Below are positions 13,760 through 27,500 of a stretch of DNA of 64,000 nt, piece after piece. The stretch is from the NCBI RefSeq assembly GCF_009389715.1, contig NW_024067850.1, positions 124,001 through 188,000 of the forward strand, read 5' to 3'. The notes under the pieces are model-generated. The model was not told where the DNA came from and made no database searches. It saw only the letters and a list, made by a program, of their open reading frames with translations. The position numbers were made by a program, and so were the translations under genes. This DNA is from Phoenix dactylifera (taxonomy: Eukaryota; Streptophyta; Magnoliopsida; Arecales; Arecaceae). Numbering within the stretch: the stretch's first letter is position 1; the number at the start of each line of letters is the position of its first letter.

Positions 13760-13985
13760 CCTTAATCCACATGAGCTATGAGCCGGATCCACTCGGATAT
13801 CATTTGTTACAATCCAAGATTTCATCCAAAAAGGCTAGCCGAAAAGTTGTTTATGGGTTCTTTAGGTTTGTAAAAGTATCCAAGATCTTTTCTATGACTA
13901 ATCAATGTGCGACCAAACATACACATGCACGGATTCTCACAATAATAGTACTAATACACCGAATTCTATCAAACTATCAATGAAC
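13760..13985 (-). repeat. Copia-type LTR fragment, copy 1
   Basis: The segment around tgttacaatccaagatttca, then gctagccgaaaagttg and catgcacggattctcacaat, matches a second degraded copy at 18690-18830. Just before it, ctcggatatca resembles the reverse complement of the tRNA-iMet primer site. This suggests an LTR read on the minus strand. No coding sequence is attached. The identification is by shared sequence between the two copies only. Confidence 0.35.
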
Positions 13986-14146
13986 AAGGAAAACGGTAAA
14001 GTCCCACAAACTTCAGTACCCAAATATGGTTCTTAGTTAATCATGCAAACTTCGGCACTGCCATAATCTTATTAAATTGGCGGAGTCCCACAGATGGATA
14101 CAAATATATAGTGGCCCATTTTCATATGTACGAGAAATAAAATTAG

Positions 14147-15172
14147 GATTTTTTTGCATTTATACTTTTCTAAATATATGCAAAATTATTATTTGCATGT
14201 ATATCTTTTTTTTTCACATGTACTCGTGCTATCTAATATCGTTAAAAAAAATAATTTAAAACTAAAATAACTGAAATATCTTTATGGGTAGATATGCAAA
14301 AAAAAAAAGTTATAAGGGTATATACTCAAATAGCAACTTTACGATAGTATTCATGCAATTTCTCATATTTAGAAGGGTATATATTTAAAAAATCTATTAA
14401 AAAAAGATCAAAGCTCGGCTGGTACTTGCTAAGTATTTTATGATTCAGTTGAATTGAAAAGTCAAAAAAATATTGAACTATAATGTCTTTTTTTTTAAAG
14501 ATCATGATTCGATCAAGTTGAAATATTAGGCGATTATTTTGATAATATTATTCTCCATTTGATTTTGATATAATTATTATTATTGAATCTATAGTATCTA
14601 TATATTCTTTATTATTTTTAAAAGTTCAAAATATATCAGATTTAAATTAATTATAGATGTTTAGATTAGTAAAATATTTTTTAGTGGTTTGTAAATGTTG
14701 AGCTATTATTTATTTTTGAGGTGAGAATTTTATAAAAACAATATAATTCATTCTCTGAGAATTGATATTAATATGAGATCTTATGATATGATAATATTAA
14801 TCTTTTCTTGCTTTTTTTTTATTAAAAACAACTGAATTATCTTTACTAGATTTTGATCATTTTTTATTAGATTTTTTTTTTAGTGTATACTATCTTAAAT
14901 ATGCACAATTATATGAATACCCTTACAAAGTTGCTATTTCAATGCGTATCCTTATAATTTTTTTTTACGTGTCTATTTGTAAAGATATTTCAGTTATTTT
15001 AAATTTAATTTATTTATTTTTTAACAACATTAGATGGTACTGATACATACATATAAAAAAGAAAGAAAAAGAAGAGATACATATAAAATAAGTATTTTAT
15101 AAAGATATATATGTAAATAGTAATTTTATTAAAATATTTATATAATTTTTTATATTTTAGAGTATATACAAA
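14147..15172. mobile_element. Foldback element with long (~200 bp) terminal inverted repeats
   Basis: The left arm (about 14147-14370) and the right arm (about 14910-15172) are imperfect reverse complements. For example, caaatagcaactttacgata on the left corresponds to the inverse of cccttacaaagttgctattt on the right, and aataactgaaatatcttta to the inverse of taaagatatttcagttattt. The middle is very AT-rich, with no frame of note. Long TIRs without a transposase suggest a non-autonomous Mutator-like (MULE) or foldback element. I could not define the exact ends or a 9-bp duplication. Confidence 0.55.
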
Positions 15173-16095
15173 GAGTTATCTGGAAAAAAAATTATAAAAA
15201 GTATTTTTGGGCCACGTTTTGCACAAAAGGGAATCATGTTAGCTTCCAAGTTCCGTCCCGCTTTTATCTTTATGAGCCTTACATCGTACCCCAGCGACCC
15301 CCAAAAACTGGACCGCTTCCGTATATTATGGTACTTAATTCATCCTTTCTCGACACCTCGAGATTACGGCGAGGTGGCTCGGCCAGTTTGTGTACGGCTA
15401 GAAGACATGAACAGGCATGTGGAAAACAACATTATAAGAGAAATCGCGAAGAATCTAAGGACATGAACGTATGCTTTCTCATAGAAAACAGGTGTGCTGG
15501 TTTTGGGAAACGGAATTAAGTCTCTTATTGCGGTTTGGGAGGGGAAAACCATGCTCATGCTTGCCTCAATTGCTATCTCAACTCAAATGTTTGGCAATAT
15601 GTGTTGCTCTTATGGCTAAAGAGATGTGCAAATTGGTAGGCCTAACAAAGTTGGAAGTTAGATTTTACATTTCAGAAGTTATCATCTGGTTGACCAGTAG
15701 ATATCAAGAGAAGGATAATTTGTCAAATATTTTTTTTAAATTTATTTTTAACATAGACAAAGATGCTTTTAGTGTTCTTTTTTATTTAATTTTAATGTGA
15801 TAAGAATAGGAAGGTGAAAAGTAGACAAGCAATGTTCCATGCACCCAATGATAAGAGCACCCAAATCTACATCCTGCCCCGAAAGTGAGGGCAATACATT
15901 TTAATGGCGGTGTGTATATTTCGCTATTTTACTTGTTAGAGGCGAGTCTATCGAACATTTCTTGTTTAAGAGACTAATCGTCGAAATTCTCAAAATTCTT
16001 AAGTGGGTAGCAAAAATTACGAAAATCCATGTGATAGTAATTTAACCTATTAACTAAAAATCAACTAAAAGGGAAAATGTCAATGCCAATAATTT
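15173..16095. other. Intergenic, nothing recognised
   Basis: It contains a moderately GC-richer patch (15236-15560) with overlapping short frames on both strands and no recognisable domain, then AT-rich sequence. I see no gene. Confidence 0.4.
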
Positions 16096-16540
16096 AACCT
16101 TTTTTTTTGTGCTAAAGCGGGTATTTCATACAACACGGATACGAATACACCCAATAGAGTCAGAAAACAAAAGGTCCCGAAGTACTCGGGCATCTCTCTC
16201 TCCCCAGACCATAGGGTACCTCATGAGTGGCTCGCAACATATGCCGCCACCCAGTCGGCCGCCCCATTGGCCTCATGGTATACATGCATGGCTCGGAATG
16301 TGACATACTCCCTCGCCATCTCAAAAATGTCGAATAGTAAGGGGTGGACCCCCCCATAACTGCTTGAGCCTTTCGGACCCAGTTGATCACAGTAGCCGAA
16401 TCTCCCTATAAAAGGACAGACCTCGCTTGAAGCACTCGCCGTGCGTAACACATACCCATCCAAGCCGCCCGCAGCTCTGCCCCAGGTACCGAGGTGTTAA
16501 AAATTTGACAGTTTCCCGCTGCCACTGCGCCAGAGCTCGG
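16096..16540 (-). mobile_element. LINE (L1-type) 3' end with RNase H remnant, copy 1
   Basis: On the minus strand this reads a broken RNase H-like domain of a plant non-LTR retrotransposon. Recognisable pieces are CGRLGWVCVTHGE (RAAWMG-type strand) and FRAMHVYHEANGAADWVAAY (the terminal helix typical of the plant RVT_3/RNase H fold). They lie in different frames and are separated by stops, so it is dead. The 3' end is marked by a T-run at about 16096-16108 (a poly-A tail on the minus strand), following gctaaagcgggtatttcata. A second copy of this 3' end is at 38612-38905. Confidence 0.7.
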
Positions 16541-17339
16541 CCCCCTAATAATTTAACCTATTAACTAGACAATCGACCTCCCAAAGTCTAAGTGAACAAG
16601 GAAAATGTCAACGATGTATATCAGGCTTAATATACTATTTATGTGCAGCTTGAGTCACACATGTCGAGGGACCATACTAACTGGAATATATCAAGATAAT
16701 AGGCCTAATGATTGGGATAATTGGCATGGAGGGGGATGAAAACTCAGAACTTCTGGTTAATTTGGCTTTTAACACTCTATTAACTAGCCAAGTTACTAAA
16801 AAAATTAAGATAACAGGGAAAGGATCAGCAATATTATCAGGCTCAACATAACCAGCCTGAATACACCTTGTACGCTTTGTTCAAGCCCCACTTAATCTTC
16901 AATCTACACCTTTATGATGACTTAAGTTGTAGAAATGTCCCGTCCTCAAATGAGAAAAAAAAAAACAGTAAAAATGTTCCCTCACATCCCATTTTATGTA
17001 GCTAAGTAGTGCTTTTCCCTGTAGACCAAGGTAGAGAAAGAGTCCTTACAATCTATTTCAACTCTCTTACAAATTAAATTCGATTTAATTCCTTCATTGC
17101 AAGACTTTCCATCAGTAAGTGTTTCATAACGGGAGAGCCATGAAATTGTATTTGAACTAAATCTGATTTCAGTCCAGAAAACCTATAAATAGAAGTAGCC
17201 AATACTGATAACACAACCTTTTATTGGGATTTGCTGCATAAGATGATTTTAACACAGCTTCCAAATACAAATGAGTATTGCTCTTTACACGGCAAATGAG
17301 TAAAGCATGGTAGAGATGTATATGCTATAAAAAATAGAG
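16541..17339. other. Intergenic, nothing recognised
   Basis: AT-rich non-coding sequence with no domain, RNA gene or repeat border that I can support. Confidence 0.4.
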
Positions 17340-17596
17340 TTCAAGGTCTGCCATACCGCCTCGTATTGTCCGGTACGGGGCGTATCATATTGTATCAGAA
17401 GAAAGTCGGTACAAAACACAAATTCAAGTCGGTATAAGTCTTATACCGTCCCATACCGAGCGGTACGAAGGTCCGTACTGAGGCATGCCGAGATGAAAAT
17501 TGAAAAGATAAAAGACCTATTTCAATACAGAGGTATACCGTACCGTACCGTACCGTACAATACCAAACTGATAAGGTATCGATACGGTACATGGTA
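17340..17596. repeat. TACCG/CGGTA-rich element, copy 1
   Basis: A 250-bp block is dense in CGGTA and TACCG motifs in both orientations (ccgtaccgtaccgtaccgta near 17540). It is able to fold on itself. It resembles the block at 24166-24425 inside a CBP60 intron. The overlapping minus-strand frames are by-products of the repeat. Confidence 0.45.
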
Positions 17597-18689
17597 TCTA
17601 GATTGTGGATCTTGATAGAGTTTGTTTATTAAAATTGGACTTTGAGGAGAGGTTCCAAGCTTTGAATATATTGAAGTGTAAATACTTTGCATCCCTTGAT
17701 CCCAACAAAAAAGTGCAAGCAATGAAAAAGGAGAAAGTCTCCAAAAAAAAAAGAGAGAGGAGAAAGTCGAATGAAATCACTAGGAACGTGTGGGACTGTC
17801 GGTCATGCTTTGGAAGGCACAAACACTGAGTTAATTTAAGAAGATAGGACAACCTAATATTCCCTCATCTGAACTATTAAGTAGGCATCTTTACCCAAAA
17901 GATAAACTCTAAGTAGGCACAGGTTATCTCATGAGTGCACGTCAAAACACCACCTCAATAGCTGCACTTGCTCAAAAGAGAACACGCTGCCCATGCCATG
18001 CACTATTTTTGAAAGCTGATGCGGCATTTACTGGTTGGAAATGGCTTGCAAGATTTGAAAATCTTTTCTAATCACAATTTTGGTACATCAGTGCACATAA
18101 GAAAGTTGTGCATAGAAAGAGCATAAAGTTGTGCATAAAAAGAGTATGCTTTGTCGGACTGGCTACATCTAAAGGTTCAGCTCCATGCAGGAGGCCTGGC
18201 AGCTTTGTCCTGACCAGCCTAAACCTAGCAGATGTTCGTGGATCAAAAGTGAGTTCATTCCGAGGGGTAAGACAAATGCATGAAACAAGACTACTGGCAT
18301 CATTTACGAGCCATGAAGTTCTCCATCCATCAGGGCAGATTGGGACCGAATCACACCAGATAATTTACTTCGTCCTGTTCTAAACAAAGTGGATAAGCTT
18401 ACATGAGCAAGCCAAATTTTAATAGTGGGATCATGCACCCTATCTCTTAGAATTTTTCCTTCAAGCATCATGTTAAAGTTTTCAAATATTGTCCGATAAA
18501 ACTAGTTAATTCGATCATCCAAATCCATGCCTTGGATATCATGACAACATCCCCATTACTTAACAAGAATTCGTCTTGGCATATATGGACTTGAGGAAGC
18601 AATCCTTGTCTTAATCAGAGTTCTAAAAGACTTGGTTTCCATCTTCATACTGCCTTGCAAGACTGATCTTGTGAATTCATATGGTTCAT
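17597..18689. other. Intergenic, nothing recognised
   Basis: Non-coding. A short plus-strand frame at 18108-18383 has no recognisable family, and the region lacks splice-supported neighbours. Confidence 0.4.
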
Positions 18690-18830
18690 GTAACAATCCA
18701 GGATTTTACCCAAAATAGCTAGCCAGAAGATATTATTTAGCTTTCTTGATCCTGTATAAGTTCCTGAGATCTACCTAGCGAATAATTGATGCAGGATTAA
18801 ACACATGCCCGCACGGATCCTCACAATTCG
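18690..18830 (-). repeat. Copia-type LTR fragment, copy 2
   Basis: Shares tgtaacaatccaggatttta, an aaaatagctagccag segment and cccgcacggatcctcacaat with the fragment at 13760-13985. It is degraded, with no coding sequence. Confidence 0.35.
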
Positions 18831-20439
18831 CTAGGCTGCCACCCTTGGACTGGCAGCTACTGGGTCCCACAAATCTGGATATCGACAATTGATGGAAGCC
18901 CATCAATGGGAGGGTCATCATTTTCTTCACGAAACAAATCATTAGGATTTAGCCAATGAGTTGGAGGTTGCCATAAGGAGGCTTCTATCAGTTAAGATAT
19001 TTAATTGCCCGTGTTCAATTCACCAGACAAACCAACCAAACCGGAGCACCACATCTGCAAACAGACAAGGAGAAATGGCTAATGCTGAACCGGCATATTT
19101 TATGCTGCGCTTAAGATTTGCTGTAGTGGTGGAGTAGAGTGAAAGATAGTGAGAAAAAATTTTGTTTGGTTACACTGATGGCTAACACGAGAGTGAATTA
19201 GGATTAAATCTTTTGCTTATTTAGTTGCGAGCATCTGTCGCCGAAATATGTGGGAAAGTTGCAAAACACATTGCATGCAGCATTGGATTGCTCTGACTCA
19301 TTAAACATGAATGTTGTAGATGTCATCCATCTAGTAGTTTTTGGTTCGAGTCTGAATAGAGGTATCCAACAATTATTGGTCCGAACCTAAATTGCTACCA
19401 TGTAACTTAACAAAAGCCACCTCATATTGAAGAAGGCTGCCCTTATGCTAACCCGGTTCATTTCGTTGCAAACCGGACTAAATCAGACGAGGTAGGAACA
19501 ATTTTAGTTGGATACACCATGTTAATTGTCTTCGGTTAGGGCAAAAATTAACTTCAAGAGTTTATTGCCTTTCTAGTTAAAAAGTAGTTCGAATACCATA
19601 AAGCTAGAGTTATATAACATATAGACGGCAGAAATCGAAATAGAAAAATATAACCGAAATTGTAAATTATTTGAAATAAAAGTTGTGCATAAATTGAGGT
19701 TCGCAACTGGCATATATGAACAGAGCATGTTCTAATGCTGGTCTAAAATGGTCCTAGCCAAATTAATTAGGACATCGGTCCCCAGTTATAATAGAAAATG
19801 GGATAAGATATAAGATTTAGGTGAAAATGATGGGAAAAGAATTGGAGCAGGCATTGATAGAATATGCAGCAACTAATTTAAATGATTGTCAAATATCTGG
19901 GATTTAATTGGCTATTCCTGCACATAAATATATGAGATGAGACTATGGCCATGATAGGGTAAAGGGGGCCTTTGAGAGGTTGCCTTGAACCTATAACTAA
20001 GTAGTTGGTTTTAACATTTTAGCAAGTTTACCCAACCACATAGCTTCATCCGAGGCTGGTAATCTTGAGTCGAGTTATTTAATTTATCTGCTAAAAGTAT
20101 TTAGCTGCTATGATGTTATAATAGACCATATACTTTGATAAATATTCAGAAATTTATTTTTAATTTATTTTATGACTTCGGTAAAACAAACCATTATTTG
20201 TTATTTCGTAGCCATTTAAGCAAAATAATCATTTCTAAAATCTCTATATTTTCCTAAAAAGATCAGGGGATGTCACATTTAAATTTTAAACAAAATTGTC
20301 AAGCCAGAAAAATTAATTACCTTTCCTTTTTTGCCATCAGTTATTTTACCGTTTCAACAGTTGTATAGAATCAACGGCTCCTGATGATTTTTTCTATCCC
20401 TTTTCCTGTTTTGGCTGTTAATAATATGCAGCCGTTATG
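18831..20439. other. Intergenic, nothing recognised
   Basis: AT-rich sequence with no long frame, no RNA gene and no clear element borders. Confidence 0.4.
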
Positions 20440-21553
20440 AGATGTGCGAACGGAGCCCATAATTGATAGCCGTTGGTCAACACCAGGGTTGGGTTTGAAG
20501 CAGCGCGGAAATTTCCCTGAAATTATAGATGGGGCCCACTTCAATTATACATCATCTGGTGCTTGGTGCAATATTACCCGTATCAACAGTTCGTTGACCG
20601 TGCTTCGCCAGCCACCGCCGGGGCTGATCTCTCTCTTCTCCACCGATGAGCTGTCTGATCCAAGACAGCAAACAGCATTTTCAACAAACTCATCCAAGAA
20701 CGCCGTGCCACGCGTGTCTGTCTCCAATTACCTCGAAAGCCTGCGTACTGCTCCTTCCGACACCTTGCCCATGCCCGTCGATGCTGTTACCTTGGGGGAC
20801 ACGCATAGAAATTTCTACGCGGAGTCCCGCTGAGTCCATCGCCTTCGTTCATGTGTTGCGTCTCGGGCAATCAATTGTGACGCTCACAAGTGACGCTACC
20901 TACGGCGATGCGCGCGGACGTTTGAGAAGCCAAAGTCGGCGATTCGCGCGGACGCTCGAGAAGCCAAAGTCGGCGGCGCAGCAAGTTCCGCATACAGGTT
21001 TCTATGCGGATTTTACATGATAACATCATCGCGGTCCGAACGCCGTCTTGGAGTGGGCCCCACTCTACTTCATCCAATCACAGCAGCGCATTTATGTTAC
21101 CTGTATCAAAGATTGCGACCTTTTTCTCTTTTTTTTTTTCTTTTTAAATTTAATAATAAAATATCTATAAAATCAAAGACCGGAAGACTTGAGCACAGCC
21201 GACATAGCAATTGCGCACAAACACACAACCACATTAAAACCCATTGCGGCCGCCAGGGCGCCCTCCAACGCCTCTCCAATCCCCCCTCCCCACTTCCCTT
21301 GCTCCTCGATCGCGCGCGCTATTCGTGTTAGAGAAAGAGTAAAGACTCGCGATTAATCTTCTCATCTCTTCGATGGTTCTATTATCGTTTTTCGTTCGCT
21401 TTCGGATCGGATTTGGGCGTGAATAGATGGATTCTTCTGTTTGTTCTTAAAGATTGTAGCTTTGATCGGCATTTTCTTGACCTCGGAGTGGTTGGGTTTT
21501 TGATTTTGGATTTTGTTTGCAGATCTGGGAGATCTAGGATTTGGGGATCCGGA
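20440..21553 (+). promoter_or_regulatory. Upstream region and 5' UTR of the CBP60 gene
   Basis: This GC-richer stretch precedes the CBP60 start. It contains a 29-bp unit repeated with a 34-bp period (20912-20940 and 20946-20974, core gagaagccaaagtcggc). It also has a pyrimidine tract and a possible TATA box (TATAAAA, 21166-21172), about 390 bp before the ATG. A CAG at 21520-21522 could be the acceptor of a 5'-UTR intron. Short frames here (20444-20833 and others) have no recognisable domain. The promoter assignment is positional inference. Confidence 0.4.
20912..20974 (+). repeat. Short tandem duplication upstream of CBP60
   Basis: Two 29-bp units (gcgcggacg, then two or three variable bases, then gagaagccaaagtcggc) lie 34 bp apart. 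It could be a duplicated regulatory site or a chance slippage product. Confidence 0.6.
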
Positions 21554-24500
21554 ATGCAGCGGCCGAGAGGCTATTTGGAGCGATCGAATACGATGACGAG
21601 GGAGAAGCGGGGGTTGGATCCGAGCGACGGGGAGGACGTGCACCCCGAGCCCAAGCGGAAGAAGGTCCCGGCTTTAGCGAGGTAAGAAGAGAAAAATAAG
21701 GAAACAAAAGGTGGTTTTCTTTTAAGAAAGTTGAGTTCTTGGATGTTGATCATAGCTCTCTCTTGCTTAGTTGAGTTCTTGTTTTGTATGAAACGTTTTT
21801 TTTTTTAATTGCTATAGTTAATTTTTCTTCTTTTCTTTTCTTTTATTATTATTATTATTATTATTCGCGGGGGGTGTTAAAAGATTAGATTTGTGGAAGG
21901 AACTTGGTTATTTGGACGCATGAACTTTGTTGAGCTCATAGGCGGAAAGTTTTTATGAACATTGGAATATTGCTGAGGATAATCTCTCGTTAACCGCTCC
22001 TTTCCATGGCAGTTAGAGTCGAATTCTAGTCAAATTTTGTTAAGTATTTACTGAGCATAGATGATAGTTTATTGGATTACCTGTGGCCTTCTTTTTTGGA
22101 ATATTCTTGCTTCTCTTATGGCTTTGTTCTTGAAGTCACCTTTATGAGGGCCCTGCTGTTGCCGACTGCTTATTCAATATACAAGAGAAAGCTGAGATTC
22201 ATGCTCGGGTATTCTTGATTTTTGGTTCACAGATGCAATGTTGTGTCTTCAGGTTTTTCTTGGTGCTGGTGTTCCCGCATGTAGGTTGGTGAGTGTAGAT
22301 ATTCTTTATCCACAAATGCTTATGTGCATGCACCCCTGTCTGTGATCTGTATGCCCTAGTTTCTCTGTATGTTTGTGAAGGCATGCCTCTGCAATCATGC
22401 GTGTAGGTGCTTGTGTTCTATGGACTGTTGGAGGTCTGAAGTTTTTTAATTGTTGATGCCACGGTCGTTGGTTGCAAGTGGGAATTATTTCCCTCGGTAC
22501 TGGGTTCTTGGTGTTTATACAGACTTAAGATTAAATTGTTGGTGGTTACACATCAATAGATTTAAAAGTGAAATCGATTTTAGGTAAAAAAGGTATACTG
22601 GTTGTCGACGGAAGTCCAGCTCGTTCTTTCAGTAATGCATATTTCTTTCATATATTGGTAGCAGTGACACTGATGTTTGATCGCTTGTTCTGAAAAACAG
22701 AGAAAATCTCATTGAAGTCAGAGATGCGTGGACTGTTTAAGAAAAGGTTGGACTTGCACAAGTACATCCAATGTTCTGTAAAGTTAGAGAAATTATTTAT
22801 CATGAAGCCATCACACGTCAATAAGGTTTCATATTTAAAACAAGAGGCCAAGAATCAGAAGCTTGCATGGGGAAATGCTTGAACTATGTACAATAATTAG
22901 CATTTAACTAATAGAAATAGCTTGTTCATCTGTTTGGGGTTTGGCCAGCGTACGAACATGGGTAACAGAAGACTTTGTTTTGAAATAGAAAGCAACGCAT
23001 AAGGTACCGATGCAGTGCAATATCGCTATTCAACTTTAGGATACAGGAGATGGTGAATTTTATTCTCTTTATAATTATTGATTTTCTTCTGATTTATCTG
23101 ATAACAAGTACAGAGATTGTCTTTTTTTAAAATATCTTCCAGCTTACTCAGATACTAGCTCATCATTTCTTTCCTAAAGAAAAAAAGAAACATGATGCTT
23201 TATTTTTATATAGTTATACATTTTGATTGACAATTGTGTATCCTGTGCAGTGTGATTGTTGAAGCTTTGAAAGTGGATAGTCTGCAGAAAATTTGTTCAT
23301 CATTGGAGCCGATCCTTCGTAGAGTTGTAAGACAAATTCCTTATTCTCTGGCATAGTTTTATTGAACCTGAAATAGATTAGGGTTGCAAATTTAAGTCAT
23401 CCAGTTTAATGTTTGTTATAGTTCCTTTTTCTTGGTGCCATGTGAACTGGTTCATGTCAGTGGTGGAATTAGCTGTTGAAGAATTTATCCCTTTCTTCCT
23501 TCCTCCACATTATTATCAACAATTTTATGAAGTAAATTAATATTGAAATTTTACCATGCCTTTTAAATGAAACTTCAGTACATTTTCTTGGTCATGGTTT
23601 GAATTACTTTGTTTCCCCTCCCAATCTGGACTTCCTTTTCATGCTCCAATTAGGAATTGTGAATCTTCATTCAACTTTTAGTTTGCAGTTTCATTTATTG
23701 TTTTTTACACAACTCTGTTTCTTCTGGACGTTTTCAAGGAACCACAAGCATGAAGTGTCTTCATGGAAGGCTATCATAGCCCCACAACATTGAGATAAGG
23801 GCCTTCATCTATATGCTCTGTCTAGAGATGAAGGTTATCTGAACCTTGTATTTTGTGTTCTGGGGTTTTAAGGCTCCTTACAAGCACTACAATGATCATT
23901 GGAAGTTGCATCCCTGATTTCCTATGGTTTGAAGGCTTATGATTTATAAATTCTCTCTGGTATAGGGTCATACATATTATGATTACTGCTAAGGATCTAT
24001 ATTACTTATCCTCTTCAAAACACTATAAATGATATTTGATGACACCATATTGTGAACATCAGCATATTTTGACATTCTACTTTTGCCTTGGTTTGAGGCC
24101 TCTCCTCCTTTCTTTTCTCATATTGTTTTCTGAACTTGGTTTTTATTCCAATAATTTGTGCCACCCAAGATCCGCTGTACCGACCATACCAATGTACTGG
24201 TGGGCACCGGTACCGGTACCATACCGAACCAAACCGGTACCGTACCGTTTCGGCTGGTTCGGGCCAAAAGCCAAAAAAAATTTGAGGTCGGTACAGGCCG
24301 GTACTGATCGGTACAGATTGTGAATAGTTGGAACCGAAAAATATAGCTGTACCGTACCGGTTCTGTCTGGTACCGGTACGTACCGGTCCATACTGACTCG
24401 TACCGATCGGTACGGCAGACCATGGTGCCACCCCTTTTCTTTCATTTCATGTTTTACTATTCCTCAATTTGTTGGGTGTTGTTATGTGGGTGTGCATGCA

Positions 24501-27500
24501 TACATCCATATGTGCATACATATGCATATACATACATATGTACATATATACATATTGGACTACACAATTTATGTTAAATCTTTGACAATAGAATTAACAA
24601 TTTTAAATCAATGATGTTTGCTCAATCAATGATGGATCATCCAGATTGAAGATTCATGCTATTGAAGTTAATCTACGCTACAAAAAATGTCTAGAAACCA
24701 AATTCACCTATTTTGGTGGTCTTTAACCTATGTATCAAGTGTGTATGAAAGTGAATGGTATCAAATAGACTACTGTGCTAAAATACATGATAGGATGCAT
24801 AAATTGAAAATCTCCTTCATTGATCACGATCTGCACTTTTTAAAACATGGCATATTTAAATTCACTAGGCCTTGATTATCAGATCAAAGAAAAGCATAGT
24901 ATCATACTTTGGAGCTGTTCATTTTTCCACCCACTTGATGCTTACGTCAGAGACAATTATAATAGGTTCCAGGCATTATTTTGATAGTGCTAATTAACTT
25001 AAAGAGCTTGGATTTCCAATTTGGATATTGCATCATTGGTTTTGAATCACTAAACCTTCTTTTGTGTCTATATGCATATTATATTTATATGGTTGCACTG
25101 TCGGTTATTAGGAAGTGAAGCAAAGCATATTTCAAGTTAGGTGTTGCAATGTGAAATATGGATTTTTGCATGGCTTTTATTTTCACTTCTCTCTATGATA
25201 TATAGTTTTGTTAAATTTAACTTATCTAGAACTCTGCAGCTTTAACTATATAAGTAGGGGACAGCACTTATCTCTTCTGTTTGGTCCCTCTTGCATAGAG
25301 TCAAACTTTAGTGCTTGTTCGTGCTCTCTTTTCTAGAAAGCTACATTTAGTTTGCCTGATTGCTCATCAGATTTGCCATATGTTTAAATAGGTTAGTGAA
25401 GAAGTGGAGCGTGCTTTAGCCAAACTTGGTCCTGCTAGGATTGGGGGCAGGTATGAGATTATAATGCTTTTATTGTTTCTTGGCATGAATTTTAAGACTC
25501 ACTATATATGTTGCATTAATATGTTCCTTTTGCTTTTTTGTCTGGTTATCTTTTAACTGAAAGATATCTGGAAACTTGTTCATTTGTGTATGTTAAATAG
25601 TGTATATGTTGTAGAATGTGTTCTACATTTGTTAAGTCTGAAGGAGTCATGTAAAAGATATCTTGTTGTTCAAAAGATACTAGCAGTACTGTGACTTCAG
25701 AACTGAATTAAACTGCAAAATCTTGTGCAAAATACTTGTTTTTGGCTCTGCTATATGAAGGAGGAACTTTCTTGAGGCTAGCTTGTTTGTATAAACATTG
25801 ATTAAGTAACTGATCATGAACCCCGTTATAAAGTTATGTTCCTGATGTAATTCTGGAACTTGATCATATGTGAAGCCAAAAGAAGGATTTTGCTAAATCT
25901 ATTTCTATTGTTTTCAGTGGTAAACATTATATACATATATACAAACACACAAGCATGCATGCTTGCAAACAAACATACATACACAAGCACATATAATGTT
26001 TCCCAGGGTTAGTTGCAGTCATGGGGTGTTATCTAGATACATGGAGGATATTGCGAAATCCTAGGGCCTTTAAGAAGCTATGGTGGTTTGTAATCTAATG
26101 GTGGTGGACTTTCATTCGAGGTTAAAGTCTTCCTGCACCTAATTTCACGTATCGTGTGGTCATAAGCCAGCGTTGTATGGCTTGGTAATGTGCTGTGCCG
26201 TGCCATGTCCCTCACATGCCAAGGCCCATTTTAGAGAACAAGGGTTTGTGCTGGTCCCTATCAGTCTATGTTGATTGACATGGACCGGCAAATATGATGC
26301 TTTAGTATGAACAACCTTTATGCGCAATGTTTCTCACATTTTTATGGACCATTGCATATCATGAGTTATGATGTGCCTTTAGCTAAGATCTCTACAAACT
26401 ACCTTGCACTTTGTAAAATTGTTTTTTACCCTACCATGATTAGAAAAGACAAGAACCTTTTGCAAATCATCATGTGCTAGAACTTAGAGGGAATATTAAT
26501 AATTTTTATTGAGCAAAATATAAAATATGAGCAGCTGAAGTTGATTGTAGATAAGGAAGAGGATGAATGCAATTTCTGGATTGGTTGTAAATGGGCCAAA
26601 GATTAGCAGCTCTTGTGTGGGAGAAAATGAAGATTTTCTTTATTATTTTGTTATTTTCTTATATTATTTGTGCATTGTCCTCTTCTGTACAAGTCAGTAT
26701 TTTTATATTATTACTTTATTCAAACACTTCATTCAACCTGTGAGTCAAACAAACAGAAACATACAGTCCACCTATCCAGCTTTCAAAATTAAGATATGGT
26801 TTTTATTTGGTTTATTGCCGCTGCAAGTGTGTTGAATTTCTTACATGCATTCCTGGGCTTAGACTTTAAGCTACTTAATAGTTTTCCAAGGAAATAAGTG
26901 AACTAAATAGCCACTCATTCCATACTTACTCAATGCAGTAAATGTTACATATATTTGAAATCCACAGCTTTTGTTGTGCCTTGCATTACGTAACTACACT
27001 TTAGCTTTTATATATTCTTTTAACTTTTAAGCAATTATGCTTACTCTGAGTGCTGAACCCCTCTTTCTCTTTCACACACATACAGTCACGCGCATGCATA
27101 TGTGCATATGCATGCACATATCATGCCTACTGTGAATTATCTCTGAAACAAATTTACTGTACTTTGTAAAACATTTTTTTGGGTTCTAGTTGATCAATCT
27201 TGTATCGTTCCTGCAGAGCTGATTGTGAAATAATACAAACCTCATAAGCAATACACTATTGATTTCTGCTTCGTAGTTGATTCATTAGAGAATGTCATTG
27301 GCATCCTTGAGTTAAAAGAAATGTTCCCAACTAGCTTGTAAGAAGTTGCATATCACTTTCTTTTAGGGAGTAAATTAACCTACCAATGTATTCTGTGAGA
27401 ATTTTCTAAATTTAAGAAAATACAGGTCCTCTCCGAAACGAATTGAAGGGCCTGATGGAAGAAATCTGCAGCTGCATTTCAGGTCAACACTGTCCCTTCC

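Noticed and set aside
20444..21020. Two 120-130 codon frames upstream of CBP60
   Set aside because: No domain, overlapping each other and a minus-strand frame. More likely promoter and 5'-leader sequence.
24015..24445. Four overlapping frames rich in Arg, Tyr and Pro
   Set aside because: By-product of the TACCGG palindromic repeat within a CBP60 intron.
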